From assembly GCA_030068145.1 (NCBI GenBank), contig JAPJBO010000649.1, forward strand, positions 1 through 64,000: a stretch of 64,000 bases of DNA, written 5' to 3'. The notes below the pieces were generated by a model. It was not told the DNA's origin, did not search any database, and saw only the letters and a program-made list of their open reading frames with translations. A program made the position numbers and the translations under genes. Origin of the DNA: Diplonema papillatum. Lineage: Eukaryota; Euglenozoa; Diplonemea; Diplonemida; Diplonemidae. This document shows, one piece after another, positions 21,173-32,259 of this stretch. Within the stretch, counting starts at the first letter, position 1. Each line of letters opens with the position of its first letter.

Positions 21173-22598
21173 CGGGGCTGCCGGTTGTCGGACGGGGGCT
21201 CCCCCCCGCTGCTTCCACCCCCCTCCTTTCCCTTTGCCTTGTTGATGTTGTATCGGCACTCGTGTCAAATAGATGAACGCTAGATTGAGTGTCTTGTTCG
21301 GCTAGCCTCGGGTGGAGTTTAGCCTCAGAAGCTGAAATCAAAATGCGGATCCTGTTGACGTTTGCCAGCCAGCGGTGCATCCTCAGACCTGGAGCTGGGA
21401 AGAACTGTAAAAAGAATGAAGGAAGGGCGCAAACAAAACAGTCCTGGCCAAGAAAGCCCAGACAAGCGGTGTGTCGTTCCGTAGTGGGGCAAGGGTACGG
21501 AGAGAGCGCAAGGAGAGGTGGCTGAGAGGGAAACGAGGACGGATGAAGCTGCCCACAGTGTGCAGCATTGTGTAGTTTTTGGGTACATTACCCACATGAA
21601 TTAGCAGGTACCTTCTCGTAGGTCAGGTTACTTTGTGACGTCGTCGTCACCTGCCATTACGCCGTAAGATCGAGTACTTGTGAAGTTAACGGGGCTAGGT
21701 CGTCTTGTACTTCTGATGGATGAATTCACGAGCGAGCAGGCACGCTTGACTGTGAGCATGAGAGACCAAGGTCCTAATAGTCCATGGGACCTGGTTTTGG
21801 TCTACCGACCACTCGTAGCATACCGGAAACTACGGCTACCTATTCTTCCTGAGTAATGAGACCACCACGAGACTTCTCCGCGCGCGAGTGTTCTGCGTGA
21901 CACGTGGGTTGGATGCCAAAGAGCTAAAGACGCCTTAGCGCTGCATCGGCTAAGTATCAGGCGCGGTACAAGAATCTCTCTCTGGCGTGCACTCGGTCAA
22001 GATCCGCGACAAGCTTGCAAGGCATTCCTCATTCAAGGAGAATAATTGCAATCATCGATCCTCATCACAAAAGATTTCCCATCCTCTTCAAGATAGGTAG
22101 CCGGAAGGCTCTCAAACTCGTAGTGTAGTGCGCGTGCAGCCTAGGACATGTAGGAGCATCACAGACCTGCTATTGGCTCGCTCTTCCGCGCGCTATAAGT
22201 CGCGCGCGGCGTAGGGAAAGCGTGAAACGGGCTGGTCATGATTCCAGATCCCCTGCGGGACACTCGGGACACGCGGGAGTCAGGATCTGTACGCGCTGGC
22301 TGCTCGCGCACTCAAAGCTCGACTCAAACGCTTAGTCTCGAATATGGCAAGGGGAGGTAGGCGCACCTGCTTCACGAACAGCTTTTCGAGCTGACACTCA
22401 ATCTGCTGCTGCGTCAGCGTCTATCTTGCATGACCAAACCCTCCCACTGTTGACGTCGTCTCATGGTGAGTCTACAACGAAGGCTCGTCGCTGGTAGCAC
22501 GGTGAACAGTTCCGAGCACCTCCAGCGAACGTGCAGGGGTACACTGTAGGCCGACTGTAAGTTGCACGTTGAGGCGTCGTGATGCGTGCCGGTTTTCG
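21173..22598. other. Intergenic region between PPR and MPPED genes
   Basis: The PPR frame continues upstream to about 21268 without an ATG, so a 5' exon or leader may lie there. From 21730 to 22590 nothing is recognised. GCAAGTTGCACGTTGAG (22652) has a near copy at about 22558, just beyond the MPPED stop. Confidence 0.4.
21560..21720 (-). mobile_element. Family L LINE tail, diverged
   Basis: On the minus strand GACGACGTCACAAAGTAACC, TGCTAATTCATGTGG and ACACAATGCT parallel the 3' end of the element at 27197-28372. CTGTGGGCAGC follows, as in the family F right flank. Confidence 0.5.
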
Positions 22599-25500
22599 TC
22601 AGGCCTGCGGGATCGCCACCTCGAAGACTATCGGCGGATTCTTCGGCTCGTACCGCAAGTTGCACGTTGAGCAGTTGACGAAGCGGGTGGTCCCGTTCGT
22701 GGTGATGCCGTAGCCCTCGTGGATGTGGCCGAACAGGTGGTACTTCGGCTTCACCCGTGTCGTGACGTGCCGCAAAAGGTCGACGCAGCCAGCACGGTCA
22801 TCTGCCGGGAGGGGTTGTTGGTGTGTGCTCACCTCTTACCTCCTCGTCCATTGTATTGGTAGACACGCGAGGCTGCTGTGTCCCCCTGGACAAGGTCGCG
22901 AGTGGACTGGTCCCCATTCGATAAATTCTGGAACATTGCGCAGTTTTGGGACCAACGTGTTTGGATACTCATCAAATTTCTTCCCCGACTGGTCGGCCGG
23001 GTGGCAGACCAAACTGGGCAGCTAGCTGGAAGAATTGGCCGGCCGGCTGACTGTCGTTCAGTAAGCACTTGACCACGAGCCGGGATTACTGGTACTGCCT
23101 TTCATGCGTGTTTTTGTATAAGCACCTGCTTTGTAGGAAATTCTTGAGGAGGCTGCCAGCTGCAAAAGATCAAAGGAGGTAAATGTGCTGTAGCCCACAC
23201 GAAACACAGGTGAACTGGGTTTTAGTGGCGGGCGTAAGCGTTCAACAAAAAAGACCCACTTTGTTGGTGGTCGGTGGGCCAGTTCCCCGTAGTTCCCCCG
23301 TAGTTCAACATGGGGTGTCTTTTTTTTTTTTCGTTTCTTGTTTTTTTGCTGAGTGCTTCAGGAATGCAGCCTTGGGTCCTGGAGAGCATTTCTAAGCTAC
23401 TTTACACTTTTTCGTCACAAAATAAGGACAATTTCGGGTAATTCGAGCGTATCAAGATCAAAGACCCCAGGAGACAAGCCACCTGGTCCAGGCCAAAATC
23501 GGTGAATTTCGGGGGGTAATTCCTTTGTGGCGACCACTTTCTGCAGTCGGCCCTGGCGAAGGTGGGGCGGAATTACGGCCCCAACTTGCGCAGAGCGGCC
23601 ATGTGCTATGCGTGCCCCGAAGAGGAAGGAATAGGATGAGAAGGAAGGACAGACTGCGAGTCACGGTTTGACAGGTAGTGACAGGATCAGCTGCGGTAAG
23701 GAGAGCAGGAAATGTTCTACCAGAGGCCCCGCGCCGGCCGGGTTTCGAAGCGATCGCGGGACCGCAGACCTTCGCGGCGGTCGGAGGAGAGAGGTGGTTC
23801 CGGGCGCTGCAGTATTGGCTGGATGGGATGTGCTGGTCGGTGGTGGGTGACGTCTCGATGGCAGAGCTCGCCGTCGACTTTGAAGTGTGCACCAAACTAG
23901 ATCTTCCGGGCAGTGTCGTAGCGACGACGGACGGGACACCGTTGAGCATGCGTGCGAGGGTACTCGCAAAACTTTTAAAACCCGTCGGGGATGCGCTGGA
24001 GCGAAACGGCGACGGACCGCTTCTGCCAGACAGGAAACTGGAGAAGATAGGGTCGCTGAGAACGGTGGGAGCCGTGCCTCACGAGATGAGGCCGATCTTC
24101 CGTAGACAATGGAAGTGCTCGAGACACAGCTGACGACGGCACGAGTTCAGCGACGAGGCGTGGGGGATGGATATTTTCCCTACGTGTGGAGGTGGAAGGG
24201 CAGAGCGTGCGGCGAGATGGGCGGTGTTCAACGCTACGGAACACGAAAAGTGGAGTGAGCGGGTGTGCCACGAGCACCAGAAAGTGAAGTGCGGCGTGTG
24301 AAAGCGCCGGTGCAACCTGGACGAGCAATCGAAGAAGAAGCGAGGCACCAAACGCGCGCCTGAGCGCGACGATCAAGTCGAGCTAAAGAGGCGAAAGAAT
24401 GACACATCACGTACGAAGAGATAACCGCGACACCGCAAATCGCCACAGATTATTTGCATTCTAACCCAAACTATCAGAGGCGGTCGCGGTCGAAGACGGC
24501 AACCCGAGCGAGGAGCAAGGTTGATAACCAGAATGACAGTCATAATGGCCATGCTGAAGGCAAGGTTGCGTTGCAGGAGGAGAAACTGGTGCTTGGCCGA
24601 GGATAAGATGGCTATGGCGGCAGGGGCAGAACAAAGAGACAGCGAGTCCTTCTTGTGGGGTCGTCCCGCCTTCGCAGTCCCAGGACCTCCGCCCACTTGC
24701 ATACAGCCGTCGACTGGCCTTTCCCAAGAGGACGAGTTGGAATGCAGGTACCATCTCCGGAGAGCTTCCGGTTTCTCCCAGAGTAGAGGAGCTGATGCAA
24801 ACGCCACCTGGGCTTCTGAACGTGATTGCAGATCACCTTCTTGCCCAAACCCAAGAGGGATTGGAGTGTCGGAATGGCGCGCAAGGAGAGGCTCTGGCTT
24901 GTTTGCTTCTTTCACTGGCGAGAGGGAGACTTCGGACACGGCAAAGCCTTGGGTTCTTCGGGCTCTGCATCGTTCTAGCGTTATTTGTGGATTAGAAGGT
25001 TAGTTAGGACGTTCTGTTCCAGAGATCGTAGAGCAGTTTGCCGACAACAACATTAGCCTTGAATGGCATGCTTCGAGTGAGGGCATGCAGTTTATCAAGA
25101 AGTAACTTCTTGTCAGCTTCCCTTCCATGCGGACAGTAACTTCTTATCAGCTTCCCTTCCATGCAGACAGTAACTTCTTATCAGCTTCCCTTCCATAAGA
25201 CAAGTTGGACTATTTTCGTCTATCACCGCTCTTGATTGCGTGCTGCCAATTTTATCTGTGGGATGTCCAAGATATTCTGCAGATCTCGATCGGTCAGGCC
25301 TCTGCCATCCGTCACGATAACGCGATTATTTTCAAGGACCAGTACACGCAATGGTGGCAACTGTGCTTTTCCTACAGTCCTCTTGGGGAACGTTGAAGGG
25401 GGCCCGGTAGCGAGCTTTACTTAGGTTCCTGCAAGCGTGAGCCAACCGACTTCTGCGAGTCCTGCGATAGCGTTCGAGTCTACTTTCCAACGAATCCTTC

Positions 25501-28500
25501 ATGCCACGGCGTCACGAAAGCACCACCCCCTGTCGACACCCCGAAGGCTCCATTTTTCAAAAGGCTTGGCCCTTCTGTGGAAAGCCCAAGCAAGACGAAC
25601 CGTTTTGCTCACTCCAAAGCTCCGGTTTGGCGCCGGTGCGTGGCGTTTGAAGAATCCACTCAGTGCTCCCGCTAACGAAAAAGTGCGAGGAATTCCTCAA
25701 AAAAAAAAGAGGCTCGAAAAAAGAGGGTGAGGAATTCCTCATGAGGAATTCCTCACCTTTTTCCCATTGGTGGTATCGTGTAGCCAAAGCACTGCATCAC
25801 GGTCTACTCTCTGCTGGGCATGGTGGGCTGGCGGGTAGAAGTTGGGGGCTGGAGCCAGAAAGAGAGTCGAGGCTCAGAAGCAGCCCCGGATTTCTTGACA
25901 GATTCTCTCCGAGTCGACACAAGTGCCTTGTTCCATGTGATCTCTGGTCTGCATCTACTCGTGGCAATGATTTACCAGCACACAGTATTGAGTGGTGGTT
26001 GAATTTGAAATGGGCTGTTGCCTTTAGGAATGTGCAGTGCTTATTGTGACAACCCGACTGAGAAGTGCAAACTTTCTCCACCTGTACCGTACCGTTCGCC
26101 GGGGGGCAGACCCCCCCGGACTCCCCTTGAAAGATTCTAGTGCTCCCCTGGAGAAAAGCTTCTCGGTCTCAGAAAGTTGGTCGAGAAACCGAGGCAGAAA
26201 CGAAGCTAACAACCTGTGCAGCACGGGGGAAAAAAAATTGGAGGCACAAAAAAAAAAAAGTCCAAAAGCAGGTTTTGGAATTCCTCAGAGCACTGAATCC
26301 ACTACAAAAAAAAAAAAAGAGAGAGACACCCCAAGGTCTGTTCCCCGTAGTTCCCCTGGCTATACCGACCACACCATTTGTAGTTGTATTGTTTCTCCCC
26401 CTCTAGCCTCCTTCGAAGTAAGCACCCTCGAGTATTTCCTGTTAGCATCACCGCTAGTCATTGTCTGACCCGGGCGTTTCCCACCCTGAAAGGACCCTGA
26501 AAGACCCCTTTTTTTCCAAAAAAAGGGGAATGCAAAAACAAGACAGAACCACCTCCCACAAGGCAATTCCTTTCGGTTTGGAGCTCGTAGAGCTGCACCC
26601 TTTTTCTTTGCAACTATCTCCACTGCGCGGTGGAAGGGGCTGGCACAAGCCATCTTCAACTCGTGCAGAATGTCTGCACGTCGAAGCCCACGAGCTGCAA
26701 ACCGGTGTTGCAGCTGCAACTACCGAAGCAGTCGATTTCCCAAATCAACAAATGCAGCTAGTCTTCTGCGAAGAAAACGCAAAATAGAAAAACATGAGTG
26801 CGAAAAGTGAAACAGACGGTGGAGGACTCCACACGTTGTCACCGGCCTGCCTGTTGCAGACGCGTCTGCGAAAACAGACTTTGGAGGCGCAGGCGCCGAC
26901 GTCATGCTGCCGATACTGGCCTTGGCGGGGGGAAAATCTTAGTTTCGTGTTCAGGCGCTACTTGCCTCTCATGTGGTTGATGCTAGCATCAAGTCTTCTT
27001 CGCGGAATGCAGAGTCTTATTTTCTGTTCTTTTCTTTCTCTCGTTGTCGACAACTTCTTTTTTCTCCTTCTACTTTCTTTACCATGGTCTTTTTGGACTT
27101 TCTGGTGTCGTAGAGTAGTTCTTCTTTCTCTATGCTGCCCACGTCGATGTTCGTTTAGCATTGAGTTCTTTTAAGTACATGAACCACGTGGATTAACATG
27201 CACTGCCTTGAAAGTCAGGTTATCGGATGACGTCGTCACCTGCCATTGCGTCGTCAAGGTCGAGCATTTGTGGAGCTAGCGGGGTTTGGCTTTCTTGCGA
27301 TTCCAGAGACTGAGTCGGCGAGTACGAGGGCGGGCACGTGTGTCCGTTTTTCGCTTTCGAGGGCATTGGCGTGCCCGTGGTCCCCGGTCGTTTCTGAGAG
27401 CTGCTTGCCCTCGGTACCTTCTTCTTCCTTCGATGCACCCCTGAGTCGGGGGTGGTCGCCTTCGTCTTCTTCCGCTTGCGGCCGGCGATCGGGCCTTCCT
27501 TCGGGGTGCCAAGCACCCTCTTCTTCAGCGCTGGTCGTTCGCTGGTTCCTGGCGTTGGTGGCGGCCTCTTGGTCGCCCGTCCGGTTGCCGCCGTCTCCTT
27601 TTTCGTTGCCGCGAGCGGCGCTCGCGCCGCTCGCTTTCCTAATGGCGTCTCCCGCTGTACACCCACCTGGGTGGGTGAGGAGGGCCTCTTCTTCTTGTTG
27701 CGTCCGGGGGTTGACTGGACGTTCGGCTTGTTGGACTGGTGGTGGCCGCGGCTGCAACATGCCGCCGGTCGCCTCTGCGTCAGCGTAGGGAGCCTTTTGC
27801 ACTCTTGGCAGGTTCCTCTGCCATGCGTGCGGCAGGCATGATGCCCGCTGCGGCAACACGCCGCCGCCGTCTTGCACTCGCCGCACTTCGTCGTGCTGTG
27901 CTCTGTGCACACCGCGATCGGCTGCCCATCGTTCGCGTGGTGATGGTGCCGACAGCACATCTCTACCGTGGGTACGTCCCTTCGGACGAGTGCTCTGCAC
28001 GCCTCACACTTCCCTTTGTGATGGGTCGCGCACGTGACGAGTGCCTTCTCTATACCGACACCCGGCATATGCACGGGGTCTGGGTGCAGTTGTGGTGGAG
28101 CAGGCAGGGCCCACCTCGCCGCTCTCCCGATCGTCCAGTCAGGGTACGTCGGGCACTGCGTCCCTACATCGCTTCCTTTCACTTGTTCCTCAAGTATCGT
28201 CCCCGTGTGTGCCTCGCGAAAGCGTGGCCTGGGCCGTATACCCGATATCCCCGTGATGCCCATGAACGACAGCGACGTCGTCGGGCACACCCTCTCTCCT
28301 CTCATGCAGCTTCCCAGCGTTCGTTTAGCATTGAGTTCTTTTAAGTACATGAACCACATGGATTAGCATGCACTTCGTTTAGCAGCGGCTGCCGAATCAT
28401 GCCGTGGCACCGTCCCTTTGTGCGTCTGCTTCGCAGAAGAAGTGTGGGAAAGGAGTACAGGACTCCGTGGCTTGAAACCATGTGGTATGCTCCTTTTCCC

Positions 28501-30061
28501 CGGGGGGGAAATCTTAGTTTCGTGTGGGGGTGGAGTAGGTGGGAGAGGACATACTGTCAACGCAAAGGTCGCCGTGGCCAATCGGCGGTCCGTGGGTGAC
28601 GAGGATGTCCGTGTCGGCGGGAATCTCTCGCCAGATGGCGTCCATCGGCTCGCCCCGGCGAGCGCCGAAGCCCCACTGCGACGAGCACCAGGGCGACCAA
28701 GGGCTCCCCCAGATCTTCACGCCTTCCACGGTGGCACCTTCGTTTTCGAGGTACTGCGCGTTCGTAATCAATCGCTTGCATTCCCGAGGCGTCGACCTGC
28801 TGACCTGCCCCGCCACGACCATCCTCTCGTACTTGGCCTGCCGCGTGTTTATTCGAGTTTGAAAGTTCGTTGAAACCCGGGCATTTTATTTATTCCAGAC
28901 TGTCTTGGTACCAGGGAAAGCCTGCTACACGGGAGCCAGGCTTCACGTGTTCGGCGGTACTGCAGAGCCACGGGCCTACGGGTCAAGTGGCTACCGATTT
29001 CCCAAACTAAAGCATCAAGGCTTGGCGCACCTTGGGGCTTGGCGCTTCATGCGCTGAACACAAGCTCGTCGAGACGGTCAGCCGCAGGGCAGAGCGGGCG
29101 GAGGGGGGGGGGTGGTTGTTATTGGTGCTGGTTTGTGGGATAAGGTGAGGGAAATACTCGAGGGACTGCCTTGTGCTCATTTCGAAGAAGGCTGGAGGGG
29201 GAGAAAACAATACAACTACAAAGTGGGTCTTTTTTGTTGAACGCTTACGCCCGCCACTAAACCCAGGGTTACCTGTGTTTCGTGTGGGCTACAGCACATT
29301 TACCTCCTTTGATCTATCGCAACTGGCAGTCTCCTCAAGCATTTCCTACAAAGCAGGTGCTTATACAAAAAAAAAAGGGGGGTTTCTTTTTTGCGGTGGT
29401 CTCCGCTGGCCTGGTAGTCCGTGCTACCTTTCTTTTACACTCGTTCTCTTTTCTACTCACTACTGTACGTCTTCTTTCACTCTTTTACTCTCTTTGGCTG
29501 TTGATGATGACGGGAAGAGAGAGTTGTTTTCGTTGAACGCAGTGATCGTTTTTTACGTAAAGCTGGATTCAGGACGCAAGTGAAAACGCCACGGTTTGCG
29601 GCGACGAGCTTCTCATTTCCTCCAACGTTTCATGTTTGGTAAAAAAAAAAAAGACTCCTGCGACCGACGGGAGGGGGGGCTACCTGGCACATCGTAAGCT
29701 CGTGGTTGCCAGCGATGACGAATTTGTGCTTGTGCGGCTGCGTCCCGAGCCAGGTGTTGAACTTCTGGATGTCTTCCGGATTTCCGTTGTCCGTGAAGTC
29801 GCCCGCGTGAATGAGCACGTCTGCGAGTGGCACGGAGGGTATGTGGCGCTGCTCGTTGTGGGTATCGCTTATGCAGACGACGGATAGCTTCCGAGGCTCC
29901 TCTGGCAGGAGCAGGTCCTCTGGTTTGAGGTTTCCAACGGATAGCTCGGGGATGCCCTGTTCCTTCAGGTACTTCCACGCGGCCTTCGACTTCGTGCGGT
30001 CCACGAACTCGAAACAGCGACTTGCGCTCGAGACGAAGTCTCCCGACAAACTGCTCGTCAT
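22599..30061 (-). CDS. MPPED-type metallophosphoesterase, three exons, complete
   Basis: Exons 30061-29684, 28837-28555 and 22801-22599 join in frame through GT-AG sites (CAG|GTAGCC to GCGGCAG; A|GTATGT to CCCGGCAG), giving 287 residues. This is close to the roughly 290 of animal MPPED1/2. Metal-site motifs are all present: SDTHN (D66, H68), AGD (D88), GNHE (N119, H120), THGPP (H208) and GHIHEGYG (H246, H248). Family-typical KIWGSPWSPW and the C-terminal NPPIVFEV are also there. It should be a dinuclear-metal phosphodiesterase, probably cytosolic; substrate unknown. ATG 30061 is chosen because the fold starts soon after, and no upstream exon is evident. Intron 2 (5.75 kb) contains a LINE L inside family F and a LINE M copy. 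Confidence 0.9.
23108..23265 (-). mobile_element. SINE-like family C
   Basis: TTTTTGTATAAGCACCTGC, TTGAGGAGGCTGCCAGCTGC, AAAGATCAAAGGAGGTAAA, then CACACGAAACACAGGTGAA and GTGGCGGGCGTAAGCGTTCA. This is the reverse complement of the copy at 29150. It lies in MPPED intron 2. Confidence 0.8.
23640..24475 (+). mobile_element. Family M LINE, 3' part, second copy
   Basis: Matches 11100-12441 closely at both ends but lacks most of the Cys/His and Lys-rich region. It keeps an open frame over 23705-24110 reading RWFRALQYWLDGMCWSVV, DVSMAELAVDFEVCTKLDLP and VVATTDGTPLSMRARVLAKL. It then passes VCHEHQKVKC and hits a stop, resumes at DEQSKKKRGTKRAPERDDQ, and ends in CGCCACAGATTATTTGC. Antisense to the MPPED gene, inside its intron 2. 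Confidence 0.75.
25095..25200. repeat. 34-bp unit, three copies
   Basis: TAACTTCTTATCAGCTTCCC followed by TTCCATGCAGACAG, with small changes between copies. Confidence 0.9.
25726..25757. repeat. Perfect 32-bp palindrome
   Basis: GGTGAGGAATTCCTCA joined to TGAGGAATTCCTCACC is its own reverse complement and is built from two GAGGAATTCCTC palindromes. A third GAGGAATTCCTC lies at about 25687. It could extrude as a hairpin. Confidence 0.95.
26368..26442 (-). mobile_element. SINE-like family C, 5' fragment
   Basis: TTTGTAGTTGTATTGTTTC, TCTAGCCTCCTTCGAAGTAA and CCTCGAGTATTTCC are the reverse complement of the start of the 29150 copy. Confidence 0.6.
26935..27010 (+). repeat. Family D repeat
   Basis: AAATCTTAGTTTCGTG, CTTGCCTCTCATGTGG and TTGATGCTAGCATCAAG, as at 6005. 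It immediately precedes the family F right half. Confidence 0.65.
27143..28375 (-). mobile_element. Family L non-LTR retrotransposon inserted in family F
   Basis: On the minus strand a short tail-only copy (GCATGCTAATCCATGTGG to CTCAATGCTAAACG, about 28318-28372) is followed directly by a longer 5'-truncated copy with a coding frame. That copy ends in the same tail (about 27143-27203). The tail ATGTACTTAAAAGAACTCAA occurs twice in tandem, so a second element apparently entered at the tail junction of the first. It lies in MPPED intron 2, sense with the gene. Confidence 0.8.
27220..28300 (-). CDS. LINE L 3' protein with CCxxGHH domain and basic tail
   Basis: The frame enters near the 5' truncation point and runs CPTYPDWTIGRAARWALPAP, VTCATHHKGKCEACRAL, EMCCRHHHHAND, VCTEHSTTKCGECKTAAACC, RSGHHACRTHGRGTCQECKR, LPTLTQRRPAACCSRGHH. 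About 150 Lys/Pro/Thr-rich residues follow, ending LDLDDAMAGDDVIR. It is homologous to 11752-12441 and 50440-51021. Alternating CxxC/CxxH and CCxxGHH motifs suggest several zinc sites, and the basic tail suggests nucleic-acid binding. The frame is uninterrupted over about 350 codons, so the insertion may be recent. No reverse transcriptase is retained, so this copy cannot move by itself. Confidence 0.7.
28852..28892 (+). mobile_element. Family A element before MPPED exon 2 acceptor
   Basis: GAGTTTGAAAGTTCGTTGAA and CCCGGGCATTTTATT, diverged. On the transcribed strand it ends about 12 bases before the acceptor at 28838-28839. Confidence 0.65.
28905..29065 (+). repeat. Family K repeat
   Basis: GGTACTGCAGAGCCACGGG, ACCGATTTCCCAAACTAAAG, CATCAAGGCTTGGCGCACC. 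Same orientation as 3490, 31755, 32040 and 61685. Lies in MPPED intron 1. Confidence 0.6.
29150..29379 (+). mobile_element. SINE-like family C, full-length with A tail
   Basis: Begins AAATACTCGAGGGACTGCC, passes AATACAACTACAAAGTGGGT, GTGTGGGCTACAGCAC and CAAGCATTTCCTACAAAGCA, and ends GCTTATAC followed by an A run. About 230 bp, dispersed, both orientations, A-tailed. This fits a LINE-mobilised SINE, although no clear RNA polymerase III boxes were recognised. Confidence 0.8.
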
Positions 30062-30158
30062 CAGGTCTTCGCCTTTGAGTGCGGTCAGTTCCAGATTTTA
30101 CCGGGGTTCTCGCCGGGTTTGCGCCGGGTTAATTCCGGTTCTATTGAAAGAGTGCGGA

Positions 30159-30494
30159 TTACACAACTTCTGGTGTGTTTTCTTTTTGAATAAGCACCTG
30201 CTGTGTAAGAAATGCTCGAGGGTCGCCCCGTTGCAAAGACTCAAAAGGAGGAAATATGCTGGTAGCCCCATCCGAAACAGGTAAAGAAAAGTATGTCTTT
30301 TCACTCGCAAGGCCCGCAGAGAGGTCGGTCGGTCTCGACTCTTTTTTCAGCAGATGTGCGAAGAGGACGATTGCACTTGCGTGTTGTAGGTCTTTCGCGG
30401 GTGTCCCTCTCGCGGCCTTCGACTTCGTGCGATCCACGGACTCGAAACAGCGACTTGCGCTCGAGACGAAGTCTCCTGACAAACTGCTCATCAT
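30159..30494 (-). pseudogene. Partial copy of MPPED exon 1 start
   Basis: The minus strand from 30494 reads MSSLSGDFVSSASRCFESVD and RTKSKAA, nearly identical to the MPPED N-terminus (MTSSLSGDFVSSASRCFEFV, DRTKSKAA). It then diverges into a family C fragment at 30178-30280. It lacks all metal-site motifs. A duplicated 5' end, perhaps carrying promoter sequence. Confidence 0.85.
30178..30280 (-). mobile_element. SINE-like family C fragment
   Basis: TTTTGAATAAGCACCTGCTG, GAAATGCTCGAGGG and CAAAGGAGGAAATATGCTGG-like sequence. A sister fragment in the same orientation lies at 30812-30905. Between them CTTTTCACTCGCAAGGC and CGCAAAGGCTCGCAGA also correspond. Confidence 0.6.
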
Positions 30495-30499
30495 CAGGT

Positions 30500-32039
30500 C
30501 TTCTCCTTTGCGTGTTTTCTAGACTGTTTCTTGTAGTAAGCGGTCGGTTTTTTGAAGTCTCTGTTTGACTTGTGAGGCGAGGGGGAAGGGGGGGGTTTTC
30601 CTTTTGTGCTGTTAGAGCAGGGTCTGGGCAGTGTGTTTTCATTCCTTTACGTACTTTGTGTCGCTTTTACTGTACTGTTTACCGTCACAAGTGGTTGCGC
30701 ATCCGTGTAACTTCGTTTTTGGCGTATGTGACCGACACCAGGTCCACTGCGTTGTGCAAGTGGTCCTGGGCCCCTCCTACACGTTGAGCAGGGGTTGCAG
30801 TCCGTATCGGTCGGTTTTCTTTTTGAATAAGCCCCCGCTGTGCAGGAAATGCTCGGAAGGCCGCCCCTGTGATACAGCCCATCCAAAACATAGGCAAATC
30901 TCTTTTCACTCGCAAAGGCTCGCAGAAACCCAGCTGAGAGTCGGTCTCGCCTCTTCCTTCAGCAGATGCGCGAAGAGGATGATCGTGTCTTTTAGTCTTA
31001 ACAATCTTGCGGGTTGCCCTTCAAATGTATTGTGCAGGCTAAAAAGACGTAGGCAGCGTGTTTTGGGGGCTGATCAAAAATCCTAACCTGAACATGAGAC
31101 AGGGTAAATACAAGTTGGAAAACGACCAAACGGCACGCACAAGCAAAAGGACAGTACGACCACCGCGCCGAAACCCTTTCCCCGGGTGGCTTCGTGCATC
31201 TTTTCTTCAGCTTTGCGCCGAACTTTGCATCCCGCTCGGACCTGCAGAACATTCGCTGCATTGCGCGCGCAATATCAGAAGAAAAAGGAACGTGCACAGC
31301 GCTGAGTTGGAACACAATTCTGAACAGGACAAAAGAGGAGAAACAGAGATGCACAAGTTTTTTTAGACTGTTTTTCTTTTTGAGAGAATACTGGGCTGAG
31401 AGGCAAGGACGAAGTAAGAAGTGGGACAACACTTTTTTTTTGAAGTGGACGTTGGCGACCATCGGTTCTCCGCGTGCTCGTCTCATTTTTGTTGTGAGCA
31501 AAAGTTCGCTCGACTCTGAAGAGTCACGTAACTCTTGGCCATCGGATTTTCCATCATGCGCAATGTGTTGACAATGGTAGTGACATCGTTCGGCCAGCCA
31601 TCATCCGCATACCCTTTATGAGGTAGACCCTCGGTGATAGTCTCCAGTGTGCCGTGCGCGAAATATGTGTTCACTGATTGGACGCTACACATGTCAATCT
31701 GTTGTGCCTCTGCACAGGGAGCAGGTCATGTACCGACCAATTTTGAGTGGTCTTCAACCGACTGCCGGGGGTGCTTCAGAGCCACGCTACGGATCAAGTG
31801 GAAACCGATTCCCCAACAAAAGCAACGAGGTGTGGCGTACCATAAGGCTCGGCGCCTGCGCTAGTGAAATTTTCACATTTTCCAACGCTTATTTTCTGTT
31901 TCCACGGTTTCCATTTCCACGTGTGTCCACGTCCCGCGCACTGCCACGTTCATACTTTTTCGTCCTTGGGTCCATTTTTCGCAGATCTTTTCATCAGCTG
32001 ATATCGAGCAAGAATTCGTCGAAAAAGAACTGCTCCTGT
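30500..32039. other. Intergenic region upstream of MPPED
   Basis: Contains a second family C fragment (30812-30905), a segment at 31010-31130 with AGACAGGGTAAATACAAG shared with 57080-57110, and family K at 31755-31870. No gene recognised. Confidence 0.45.
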
Positions 32040-32215
32040 GGACCGGCTTCCAGGAGCCCGTGAACACGAGCCCGTAGAGACGGGCAGCCAAGGGTTGTGA
32101 CACCGTGCCAACTTCAACGTCAAGCTTTTGCATGCTGACGGTGGCCGTTGTGCGCTTGCCTCGGAGCGAACATTTCTCTCTGTTTTTCTTCAACCGACAA
32201 ATCAGTTGACCAATT
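32040..32215 (+). repeat. Family K repeat, distal part
   Basis: CCCGTAGAGACGGGCAGCCA, AGGGTTGTGACACCGTGCC, CAAGCTTTTGCATGCTGA, then TGCCTCGGAGCGAAC match 61730-61860. Pieces recur beside each pectate-lyase exon copy (32520, 32945, 33185). Confidence 0.7.
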
Positions 32216-32259
32216 CAAATCGAATGCGAATTACTGCAAGAGAGGGGGGTGGCGGTGCG

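Larger units (their letters stand above)
24476..26367. other. MPPED intron 2 sequence without recognised gene
   Basis: Holds a 3-copy 34-bp repeat (25095-25200), A runs and a 32-bp palindrome. No frame with known motifs. Confidence 0.45.
27040..28425 (+). repeat. Family F repeat split by family L LINE
   Basis: The left part holds GTTGTCGACAACTTC through CCCACGTCGATG (about 27040-27142). The right part resumes with GTTTAGCAGCGGCTGCC and CATGCCGTGGCACC (about 28376-28405). The intervening 1.2 kb is LINE L, which repeats GTTTAGCA at each junction. Confidence 0.75.
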
